Source: Archivesica marissinica
Taxonomy: Eukaryota > Mollusca > Bivalvia > Venerida > Vesicomyidae
Assembly (NCBI GenBank): GCA_014843695.1
Contig: CM026398.1
Span: 43,579,372 to 43,643,371 of the forward strand
Reading direction: 5' to 3'
DNA: 64,000 nucleotides
The position numbers were made by a program, and so were the translations under genes. Under the pieces are notes generated by a model. It worked only from the letters and a program-made list of their open reading frames with translations, was not told the origin of the DNA and did no database searches. Of the stretch, positions 48,171-60,800 are shown piece after piece (the stretch's first letter is position 1; every line of letters starts with the position of its first letter).

Positions 48171-48513
48171 AGGGCTCATTCTAGGTGAGAATGTTTGGGA
48201 GAAGTGAGTAAATGCAAGGATCATTCTAGAGGGCGATGTGGGCGAAATTGTCACCCTAGGGACCCTGACTTCGCCCTCTGGGGGCCCCACTTCTCCCTAA
48301 AAAAAAAATTGGTTTTTACGATTTTCCAACAAAATTTTGTCTAGTAAGATACACTGGCCCATTAAAAAGCACTCCTTCTATTCAAATGTTGTATTTAATG
48401 GTTGTGCTGTGCATTTTAACCCTATTTTGCAGAAGTATATTAAAGAACACCATTTAAGGAAGCGATCACGCGCTTTCTCACTTCTCCCAAAAATTCTGAC
48501 CTAGAATGAACCC
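48171..48513. mobile_element. MITE family A, uninterrupted copy
   Basis: CAGGGCTCATTCTAGGTGAG and ...TTCTGACCTAGAATGAACCC TG are inverted ends. The interior matches the split copy at 232-1090. Confidence 0.82.
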
Positions 48514-48647
48514 TGAACATCTAGTTGGGAACATCAGTAAAAACAAGTGTTTCCAACTAAAAGGACCAATATACATTTCGGGATCAATGACTTTATCTGT
48601 TACAAAAAACCAGCAACAGCTCTCATTGTCTACAATTTTTGTTTCAG

Positions 48648-48815
48648 AAACCACCAGTTTGGTGGGAGTTTTTACAAGGAGGACTTGACTGGTATCAGGT
48701 GTACCAAGATGCTGGAACCAGCTCAGATAAAATTGGAACCAGTGGACATAAAACTGGAACCAGTGGACATAAAACTAGAACCAGTGGATATAAAACAAGA
48801 ACCAAATCCAGACAG
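48648..48815 (+). CDS. TDG: TDG exon with tandem SUMO-consensus motifs
   Basis: Acceptor ATTTTTGTTTCAG|A, donor GACAG|GTTAGT, phase 2 in and out. It encodes [17 protein letters not shown], then [20 protein letters not shown] and [21 protein letters not shown] is the psi-K-x-E SUMO consensus, four times, encoded by a 24-bp tandem repeat (ATAAAACTGGAACCAGTGGA C). A second reading frame is also open; the frame chosen is the one that joins in phase to the next exon. It is flanked by MITE A upstream and MITE F starting 5 bp after the exon. Confidence 0.8.
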
Positions 48816-51800
48816 GTTAGTACAGTCTACATTGTACATCCGCTATGTCGAATTCCGTCGGACCGAACAAAATACTTCGACATAATAGAAATTTGACATA
48901 GCGAAATTTGATATAAACGGAGCCAGTTATATGTAACATGATAGTGTCTGAAATGGGAATTTGATCCGACTTCGAGATAACCAGAGAATTCGACATAACC
49001 GATTTTGACATAGCGGATGTAGACTGTACATGTATAACAAGATTGTAATGTCTGGAGCTCTAGTGCACAGCCAAATTACGCAACCAATGAACACTGGGGA
49101 TATGCGAAATAAGTGATGATATTGATAATGCTTTCACACATTTATTCTGCATACAGTCACACCTGTATTAGTGGACACCTCTGTTCTGCATACAGTCACC
49201 CCTGTATTAGTGGACACCTGTTCTGCATACAGTCACACCTGTATTAGTGGACACCTCTGTTCTGCATACAGTCACACCTGTATTAGTGGACACCAGTACT
49301 GCATACATTCACACCTGTATTAGTGGACACCAGTACTGCATACATTCACACCTGTATTAGTGGACACCAGTACTGCATACATTCACACCTGTATTAGTGG
49401 ACACCAGTACTGCATACAGTCACACCTGTATTAATGGATACCTCTGTTCTGCATACAGTCATACCTGTATTAGTGGACACCAGTACTGCATACATTCACA
49501 CCTGTATTAGTGGACACCAGTACTGCATACAGTCACACCTGTATTAGTGGACACCTCTGTTCTGCATACATTCACACCTGTATTAGTGGACACCAGTAAT
49601 GCATACAGTCACGCCTGTATTAGTGGATACCTCTGTTCTGCATACAGTCATACCTGTATTAGTGGACACCAGTACTGCATACATTCACACCTGTATTAGT
49701 GGACACCAGTACTGTATACAGTCACACCTGTATTAGTGGACACCTCTGTACTGCATACATTCACACCTGTATTAGTGGACACCTCTGTTCTGCATACATT
49801 CACACCTGTATTAGTGGACACCTCTGTTCTGCATACATTCACACCTGTATTAGTGGACACCTCTGTTCTGCATAGAGTCACACCTGTATTAGTGGACACC
49901 TCTGTTCTGCATACAGTCATACCTGTATTAGTGGACACCTGTAATGCATACATTCACACCTGTATTAGTGGACACCAGTACTGCATACAGTCACACCTGT
50001 ATTAGTGGACACCTCTGTTCTGCATACAGTCATACCTGTATTAGTGGACACCTGTAATGCATACATTCACACCTGTATTAGTGGACACCAGTACTGCATA
50101 CAGTCACACCTGTATTAGTGGACACCTCTGTTCTGCATACAGTCATACCTGTATTAGTGGACACCTGTAATGCATACATTCACACCTGTATTAGTGGACA
50201 CCAGTACTGCATACAGTCACACCTGTATTAGTGGACACCTCTGTTCTGCATACAGTCATACCTGTATTAGTGGACACCTGTAATGCATACATTCACACCT
50301 GTATTAGTGGACACCAGTACTGCATACAGTCACACCTGTATTAGTGGACACCTCTGTTCTGCATACAGTCATACCTGTATTAGTGGACACCTGTCAACAC
50401 AACCAAACACCGTACTGCATACAGTAAAACCTGTATTAGTGGACACCTCTGTTCTGCATACATCACACCTGTATTAGTGGACACCTGTACTGCATACAGT
50501 TACACATGTGTTAGTGGACACCTCTGTTCTGCATATAGTCAAACCCGTGTTAATGGACACCTGTTCTGCATACAGTCACACCTGTATTAGTGGACACCTC
50601 TGTACTGCATACAGTCACACCTGTATTAGTGGACACCTCTGTACTGCATACAGTCACACCTGTATTAGTGGACACCTCTGTACTGCATACATTCACACCT
50701 GTATTAGTGGACACCTCTGTTCTGCATACATTCACACCTGTATTAGTGGACACCTCTGTTCTGCATACAGTCATACCTGTATTAGTGGACACCTGTAATG
50801 CATACATTCACACCTGTATTAGTGGACACCTCTGTACTGCATATAGTCACACCTGTATTAATGGACACCTCTGTACTGCATACAGTCACACCTGTATTAG
50901 TGGACACCTCTGTTCTGCATACAGTCACACCTGTATTAGTGGACACCTCTGTACTGCATACAGTCACACCTGTATTAGTGGACACCTCTGTTCTGCATAC
51001 AGTCATACCTGTATTAATGGACATCTCTGTTCTGCATACAGTCACACCTGTATTAGTGGACACCTCTGTTATGCATAGAGTCACACCTGTATTAGTGGAC
51101 ACCTCTGTTCTGCATACAGTCATACCTGTATTAGTGGACACCTGTACTGCATACAGTAAAACCTGTATTAGTGGACACCTCTGTTCTGCATACAGTCATA
51201 CCTGTATTAGTGGACACCTGTTCTGCATACAGTTACACATGTGTTAGTGGACACCTCTGTTCTGCATATAGTCAAACCCGTGTTAATGGACACCTGTTCT
51301 GCATACAGTCAAACCTGTGTTAGTGGACACCTGTTCTGTACTGTATACAGTATAGAGCTGTCCACTACACATGGTTGACTGTATGCAGAACAGGTGTCCA
51401 CTAACAATAAGAATAACTGTGTCTGATTCCAACTTCAGTACAACAAGGAAATGCAAACCATATCTGATTTCCTTCTTCAGTACAACAGGAAATACAAACC
51501 CCTGTGGTTTAACAGAACGTATCTGATTTCCTTCTTCAGTACAACAGGACATTATTCAAATCCAATCCCCTGTGGTTTAACAGACCATATCTTATTTCTT
51601 TCTTCAGTACAACAGGAAGTGCTCCCAAGAAGAAGCCAGGTCGCCCGAAGAAGATGAAGCAAGAGATGATCACTGAACATGTAACAGTCAAGAAAAAGAG
51701 GAAAGTTGATCGCTTTAAAGGCATGCCTGAGGAGGAAGTTATCCAGAGATTGTTGCCAGATCACCTCGCTCCTAATCTTGACATTGTCATTGTGAGTATA

Positions 51801-54800
51801 CATGTATAAGGAAGTGACCCAGAGATTGTTGCCAGATCACCTTGCTCCTAATCTTGACATTGTCATTGTGAGTATACATGTATAAGGTAGTGACCCAGAG
51901 ATTGTTGCCAGATCATCTTGCTCCTAATATTGACATTGTCATTGTGAGTATACATGTATAAGGTAGTGACCCAGAGATTGATTGTTGCCAGTTGTCAGGG
52001 ACATTGTGAGTGACTGAGTATATATGTATAATTATATATGTGATGTTTGTGTAAGAGGTTGTGGGGTAGGGATAGTTCCCAGTCACATCTCCCCTAGCAG
52101 GGACATGGTCATTGTGAGTACATGTATAGTTATATACGTGATGTTTGTGTAGGAGGTCGTGGGGTAGGGATAGTTTCCCAGTCACCTCTCCTAGCAGGGA
52201 CATGGTCATTGTAAGTACATGTATAATTATATACATGATGTTTGTGTAGGAGGTCGTGGGGTAGGGATAGTTTCCCAGTCACCTCTCCTAGCAGGGACAT
52301 GGTCATTGTAGGTATACATGAGTTTCATTTCATGTTTAAATGTGAGGTGTACATTAACAAAAAAATATATTAAACGTTTATATTCTAATCGACCAAGTAT
52401 GTTCAAATTATTGCAAATATTTCAATGTGACAGTTCCCTAGAGCTGGTTAACTTTAGTAAATATATTCATGAAGCTTTATCCCTTCGTAATTCACTTGTT
52501 TAGGATATATGAGTTACCAGTTGAATACTCCCTACACTCTTAATACAGTCATGATCATGTTTTGCATAGTCTAAAATCCATCATGACATTGTCATTATTT
52601 TTCCATGTATGTCCATAATCAATACTCACTTGTCCATCCTCAGCATGATTGCATATATATCATAATATTGTACTATATATATATTGTAAATATGTTTAAA
52701 TGTTACAGACGAGAAACTGTAAAGTTTAAGTCTTAATAAAGCATTGAAGACCTCAATCCTGATGGAATCCATTGCCACGAAGGATAGAGAAAAGGCAATG
52801 TGAAATTTAAATGTCTTGACTAAAGGCACAATCATAACGGCTCCAGCAGGGCGCGAACTCCGGGCCTTTTGCACCTGAAGCGAAAGCACTACCGCTATGC
52901 TATCACGGCTTCCACTTATAAAAACCTGTGCACATGGCTGCTTCTCTACCACTAGTGCCTGAGTGCCAGCACAAGAATTTCAACGTATAATAATTTCCTT
53001 CTTTAGGAATTTGATTTAGGAAGATTATAAATGTAATTAGCAAATGAATGGGAAGTATGTGAGTACGGTGGTCGCCAGATCAGACAGGTGGGTTTTCTCT
53101 GGGTACTCCATTTCCACCCACATGAATGACTACATTTACGCTTTCATCCACGCCAATGAGAGTGATTAATATAAGTTGTTAAAACTTGCTTCGCAATCGT
53201 TGTAAAATAAATAAAAGCTTAAAAAAAATGAATGGGACATTGTGTTGTATATTTTAGGTTGGTATTAATCCTGGACTGTACGCAGCATTTGTTGGGCATC
53301 ACTACGCTGGACCAGGAAACCATTTCTGTAAGTTGTTTTCTTATTTACAGATTCAATGTAGACGAACTTATTTAAGGTACATGTAGTTGAATATATTGTT
53401 TACTTACTTTATTTAATTAACAGTCTTGGGACTTTAAACCGAGGTCTCGTGTCGGTGCTGTATACCGTGCACGTAAAAGAGCCAGATGAGAATCTGGAAT
53501 GGGTCTCTGTCTGTATCATTGCACTATCGTCCAAACATCTAAAATGACTAATCTCTTCAGGAGGCGTCGCTCACATGGGCAACCGGTAGCGACATATATA
53601 AATGTAAAACACCAATAAATTGTTATTAACTCATTCAACACCAAGTAACTGACATGGGTTGCTGCATGATATTTTTAGACCAATATATTATTAAGAAAAT
53701 TACATATGGACCTGTTCATTTATTAAAATGGGTAATTTTGTCTAACAATAGTAATATTAGTTGCAAAAAGTGCAGATCCTGATGAGACGGCTCATCTGGA
53801 TATACACTCTTTGTAAGCCAATTTAGAGGTCTGTAGTGTTGAAAGTGACAGAAAATTGTGAATGATTGCAGTTTCAACTCTCTGTCTCGAGGATTATTGG
53901 TCCAATGTTGATCAAATGAATCTGTATAGCTATCAATTTTTGGAGGAGGGACAAGTATGATAACAGGTCGGACTGGACCATTTATTTTAGACTTTTAATG
54001 AAAATCTACATATACATGTATTTTATGGTACAGCTTTAACCGTCTTCCATTTGGTAATGCTTGAAAGCAGAAATATTACTACAGATTAAATATACAGTCA
54101 AACCTAAAGGCCACCTCCGAATAAAGGCCGCATATGAAAAACCTGTCTCTAAAGACCACCATTTTTCTCTCCCGTCGAGCCATTTTCAATGCATTTTAAC
54201 CCTCTATTGAGATGCCACCTGCCAACAAAGGCCACTTTTTGACTGTCCCGAGGGTGGCCTTTATAGACTGTATTGACTGTATGTCAATTAACTCTTTCAA
54301 CACCAAGTAACTGAAATGGACTGGTCCATGATATTCTTAGACCAATAAATGAATAAGAAAATTACATTCGGACCAGTTCATTTATCAAGATGGGTAATTT
54401 TGTCTAAAATTAGTAATACTACTTGCAAAAAGTGCGGATCCTGATGAGACGGCTCGTTACGAGCCGACTCATCTGGATCTACACTTTTTGTAAGCCTATT
54501 TAGAGGTCTGTGGTGTTGAAAGGGTTAAGTTTGATTTAATATTTTTAGGGAAGTGTTTGTATCTCTCTGGTCTGATCCCGGAGCCTATGAATGCAATGCA
54601 GGACTTCAAGTTGTTAGACTTTGGTATAGGATTTACCAATATTGTTGCTAGGACGACGAAAGGAAGTGCTGATCTTTCAAGGTAATTTATGTAGGATTTT
54701 TAGTATGGTGTAGTGTTTACCACAATTACTGCCAGAATAGCATGATGCGTTTACATTGTACAATGCTAATTGACTACCGATGCAATTATAGGACTACGTG

Positions 54801-57800
54801 TATGTAGAGCTAACTGGCAGTACGGCAAAATGACATTAAGCATGAAAATACGTCTCGTAGCATAACACAACAATTTGTATTTTCTTGCAATGTGTTTCTT
54901 TATATATGTACATACATGGTCTATTCATGTCAGGAAGCTATCAAGTTGGTTTGTGGTAGGACGGTGGTTCTACCTGTGTGCCTGAAATACTGCTCTGAGG
55001 AGCACCCAGGGTCTTCCACAAGCAATAACAGCTAGAGAGTCGCCATATGACCTACACTTGTGGTCTGTTTTGCCTGCAATTTCTGTTACTGTCCTGTTGA
55101 TGTTTCGGGTGTGCAGTATCATCACCGGCATCATCACTAGTATCATCACCAGTATCATCACCAGCATCATCACCAGCATCATCACCAGCATCATCACCAG
55201 CATCATCACCAGTATCATCACCAGCATCATCACCAGCATCATCACCAGCATCATCAACAGCATCATCACCAGCATCATCACCAGCATCATCACCAGTATC
55301 ATCACCAGTATCATCACCAGCATCATCACCAGCATCATCACCAGTATCATCACTAGTATCATCACCAGTATCATCACCAGCATCATCACCAGTATCATCA
55401 CCAGCATCATCACCAGTATCATCACCAGTATCATCACCAGTATCATCACCAGTATCATCACTAGTATCATCACTAGTATCATCACCAGCATCATCACCAG
55501 AATCATCACCAGCATCATTGCCAGTATCATCATCAGTATCATCATCATCATCATCACCAGTATCATCGCCAGTATCATCGCCAGCATCATTGCCAGTATC
55601 ATCACCAGAATCATCTCCAGTATCATCACCAGCATCATCACCAGTATCATCACCAGTATCATCACTAGAATCATCACATATTGGCTGATCTGGATCTGTG
55701 TTGCTTGCAAATGTGATTTTATTTATTTTGTGTGGTGCAGTGGTTAACTGATCAGATTTGTTGGTATAAACAACATTTATTGAGGTTTTTGTGTGGTGCA
55801 GTGGTTAACTGATCAGATTTGTTGGTATAAACAACATTTATTGAGGTTTTTGTGTGGTGCAGTGGTTAACTGATCAGATTTGTTGGTATAAACAACATTT
55901 ATTGAGGTTTTTGTGTGGTGCAGTGGTTAACTGATCAGATTTGTTGGTATAAACAACATTTATTGAGGTTTTTGTGTGGTGCAGTGGTTAACTGATCAGA
56001 TTTGTTGGTATAAACAACATTTATTGAGGTTTTTGTGTGGTGCAGTGGTTAACTGATCAGATTTGTTGGTATAAACAACATTTATTGAGGTTTTTGTGTG
56101 GTGCAGTGGTTAACTGATCAGATTTGTTGGTATAAACAACATTTATTGAGGTTTTTGTGTGGTGCAGTGGTTAACTGATCAGATTTGTTGGTATAAACAA
56201 CATTTATTGAGGTTTTTGTGTGTTGCAGTGGTTAACTGATCAGATTTGTTGGTATAAACAACATTTATTGAGGTTTTTGTGTGTTGCAGTGGTTAACTGA
56301 TCAGATTTGTTGGTATAAACAACATTTATTGAGGTTTTTGTGTGGTGCAGTGGTTAACTGATCAGATTTGTTGGTATAAACAACATTTATTGAGGTTTTT
56401 GTGTGTTGCAGTGGTTAACTGATCAGATTTGTTGGTATAAACAACATTTATTGAGGTTTTTGTGTGGTGCAGTGGTTAACTGATCAGATTTGTTGGTATA
56501 AACAACATTTATTGAGGTTTTTGTGTGGTGCAGTGGTTAACTGATCAGATTTGTTGGTATAAACAACATTTATTGAGGTTTTTGTGTGTTGCAGTGGTTA
56601 ACTGATCAGATTTGTTGGTATAAACAACATTTATTGAGGTTTTTGTGTGGTGCAGTGGTTAACTGATCAGATTTGTTGGTATAAACAACATTTATTGAGG
56701 TTTTTGTGTGTTGCAGTGGTTAACTGATCAGATTTGTTGGTATAAACAACATTTATTGAGGTTTTTGTGTGTTGCAGTGGTTAACTGATCAGATTTGTTG
56801 GTATAAACAACATTTATTGAGGTTTTTGTGTGTTGCAGTGGTTAACTGATCAGATTTGTTGGTATAAACAACATTTATTGAGGTTTTTGTGTGTTGCAGT
56901 GGTTAACTGATCAGATTTGTTGGTATAAACAACATTTATTGAGGTTTTTGTGTGTTGCAGTGGTTAACTGATCAGATTTGTTGGTATAAACAACATTTAT
57001 TGAGGTTTTTGTGTGTTGCAGTGGTTAACTGATCAGATTTGTTGGTATAAACAACATTTATTGAGGTTTTTGTGTGGTGCAGTGGTTAACTGATCAGATT
57101 TGTTGGTATAAACAACATTTATTGAGGTTTTTGTGTGTTGCAGTGGTTAACTGATCAGATTTGTTGGTATAAACAACATTTATTGAGGTTTTTGTGTGTT
57201 GCAGTGGTTAACTGATCAGATTTGTTGGTATAAACAACATTTATTGAGGTTTTTGTGTGGTGCAGTGGTTAACTGATCAGATTTGTTGGTATAAACAACA
57301 TTTATTGAGGTTTTTGTGTGTTGCAGTGGTTAACTGATCAGATTTGTTGGTATAAACAACATTTATTGAGGTTTTTGTGTGGTGCAGTGGTTAACTGATC
57401 AGATTTGTTGGTATAAACAACATTTATTGAGGTTTTTGTGTGGTGCAGTGGTTAACTGATCAGATTTGTTGGTATAAACAACATTTATTGAGGTTTTTGT
57501 GTGGTGCAGTGGTTAACTGATCAGATTTGTTGGTATAAACAACATTTATTGAGGTTTTTGTGTGGTGCAGTGGTTAACTGATCAGATTTGTTGGTATAAA
57601 CAACATTTATTGAGGTTTTTGTGTGGTGCAGTGGTTAACTGATCAGATTTGTTGGTATAAACAACATTTATTGAGGTTTTTGTGTGGTGCAGTGGTTAAC
57701 TGATCAGATTTGTTGGTATAAACAACATTTATTGAGGTTTTTGTGTGGTGCAGTGGTTAACTGATCAGATTTGTTGGTATAAACAACATTTATTGAGGTT

Positions 57801-60800
57801 TTTGTGTGTTGCAGTGGTTAACTGATCAGATTTGTTGGTATAAACAACATTTATTGAGGTTTTTGTGTGTTGCAGTGGTTAACTGATCAGATTTGTTGGT
57901 ATAAACAACATTTATTGAGGTTTTTGTGTGGTGCAGTGGTTAACTGATCAGATTTGTTGGTATAAACAACATTTATTGAGGTTTTTGTGTGTTGCAGTGG
58001 TTAACTGATCAGATTTGTTGGTATAAACAACATTTATTGAGGTTTTTGTGTGTTGCAGTGGTTAACTGATCAGATTTGTTGGTATAAAACAACATTTATT
58101 GAGGTTTTGTGTGGTGCAGTGGTTAACTGATCAGATTTGTTGGTATAAACAACATTTATTGAGGTTTTTGTGTGGTGCAGTGGTTAACTGATCAGATTTG
58201 TTGGTATAAACAACATTTATTGAGGTTTTTGTGTGTTGCAGTGGTTAACTGATCAGATTTGTTGGTATAAACAACATTTATTGAGGTTTTTGTGTGGTGC
58301 AGTGGTTAACTGATCAGATTTGTTGGTATAAACAACATTTATTGAGGTTTTTGTGTGGTGCAGTGGTTAACTGATCAGATTTGTTGGTATAAACAACATT
58401 TATTGAGGTTTTTGTGTGGTGCAGTGGTTAACTGATCAGATTTGTTGGTATAAACAACATTTATTGAGGTTTTTGTGTGTTGCAGTGGTTAACTGATCAG
58501 ATTTGTTGGTATAAACAACATTTATTGAGGTTTTTGTGTGTTGCAGTGGTTAACTGATCAGATTTGTTGGTATAAACAACATTTATTGAGGTTTTTGTGT
58601 GGTGCAGTGGTTAACTGATCAGATTTGTTGGTATAAACAACATTTATTGCAAAACATAAATTACATACTACAACCTATATGCAAAGGCTCAAGTAGGAAG
58701 CTAAACATTTATTTAATTGAATTGTTTCCTTGTTGCTAGGCGATGTAATCATTGTGGTGAATGTTCGAAACCTGCTTATATAATAAACCCTTATAATAAA
58801 ATAAGTGACTACAATTCAGGGGCGCATAACAATTACTGTTATACAGTGAAACCTGTCTTAGGCAGCCAGCCAAGGGAATCACAGAAAGTGGCTGCTTAGC
58901 ACAGATGGCTGCTTAATAGAGGGTAAATGTATAATTAAATAACATATTGGGAATGTTGAAAGTGGCTGCTTAATACAGGTTGGCTGCTTAATGGAGGTGA
59001 CCACTAACATAGGTTTGACTGTATAAACTACATTTCCAGGAAGGAGATCAAGGAAGGAGCAACGCTTCTGACGGAGAAACTTCTCAAATACAGGCCAAAA
59101 ATTGCTGTCTTCAATGGAAAAGGTAGCTCAATATACAAAAACTAGTTGCTTGTGAAATGTGTTGCCTCGACATTTTGTTGTATGTATGTATGTTAACATT
59201 TTCAGTTCTATGCATGTGTTTTACCGGTTGCCCATATGAGCGATGCCTCCTGAAGAGATTAGTCATTATTGGAGGATAGTGCAACGTTACAGACAGAGAC
59301 CTATTCCAGAGTCTCATCTGGTTGTGTGTGTGTTTTACGTTTATTTATCGTCGCTACCGGTTGCCCATATGAGCGACGCCTCCTGAAAAGATTAGTAATT
59401 TTAGATTTTTGGAGGATAGTGCAATGATACAGACAGAGACCCATTCCAGAGTCTCCTCTGGTTCTTGTACGTGCACGGTGTAAAGCACCGACACGAGACC
59501 TCAGTTTAACGTCCCATCTGAAAGAATGTTAATTTTATTAGGGTCAGACGGGGGATCGAACCTGCGATCCCTGGATTACCAGTCCAGCGTTTTACCACTG
59601 GGCTACAGATCCTCTGGTTCTTTTACATGCACAGTGTAAAGCACCGACACTTTAAAGTCCCATCTTTTTTGTCTCTCCTGAAAAGTTGTAAAAACGCAGG
59701 TTCAGCATTTCAAATGGATGCCAAAGATAATACTACATATTTATTGCGATGACTTTCAGTTACTCCACTGAAAAAACAATGTCTACTTTATCTATTGCCG
59801 AGCAATAGCTTACAAATACTCCCTGAAAGATTTGAAATGTCTCAATTTCATATTATATTCAACCACGCTGGGCTTCAGCTAGACCTAAAAAATAATTGTT
59901 TGGACTATTGGGATATATATATATATATATATATATACCAATAGTCCAAACAATAATTGGGAATCTGGAAAGTGGCTGCTTAATACCGGTTGGCTGCTTA
60001 ATGGAGGTGACCACTAACATAGGTTATATATATATATCCCAATAGCCATTACGAGTGTGCCCTTAGGCAAGGCATTTAAATTCCACGTTGCCTCTTCTCT
60101 CTCTCTCTCATGGCGATGGATTCCATCAGGAATGAGGTCTCGAGAGTGATTAACATAAGTTGTAAGAACTTGTTTCGCAATCGAGCTAAAATAAATTTGT
60201 ATAAACTAATAGTCCAAACAATTATTTTTAGGTCTAGATGAAGCCCAGATTGGTTGATATATATATCCCAATAGTCCAAACAATTATTGTTTAGGTCTAG
60301 CTGAAGCCCAGCTTGGTTGACATATATATCCCAATAGTCCAAACAATTATTGTTTAGGTCTAGCTGAAGCCCAGCTTGGTTGATATATATATCCCAATAG
60401 TCCAAACAATTATTTTTTAGGTCTAGATGAAGCCCGTCTTGGTTGATATATATATATATAGTGTTGTGGGTCACTGAGTGAAATTCCTGCTATAAACATT
60501 GCAGTATAATGTTTCTAATTTCTGATTAACTATTTCAGGCATTTATGAAGTGTTTGCTGGGCACAAGAATTTCCATTTTGGGAAACAGCCAGATCCATTG
60601 CCGGGTACCAACACTGTACGTTTTGTTTCTCTATGATATTGTATAAATGAACCTATGGGAACTGTGTAGCGGAGAGACTCCCGGGGGATGGGAAATGTGT
60701 AGCGGAGAGACTCCCGGGGGATGTGTAGTGTAGAGACTCCCGGGGGATGGGAAATGTGTAGCGGAGAGACTCCCGAGGGATGGGAAATGTGTAGTGTAGA

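Noticed and set aside
48639..48896. Alternative frame of the SUMO-motif exon ([19 protein letters not shown], then TSGHK repeats)
   Set aside because: It is open but does not join in phase to the TDG exon at 51608, whereas the IKLEPVD frame does and gives recognisable motifs.
51616..51620. Acceptor AACAG at 51615 for the TDG exon
   Set aside because: It would leave the wrong phase for joining to the preceding exon; the polypyrimidine tract fits the AG ending at 51607.
54970..55747. Two ORFs of about 230-246 codons on opposite strands
   Set aside because: Both translate the CATCATCACCAG minisatellite into low-complexity ITS or MLVMI repeats.
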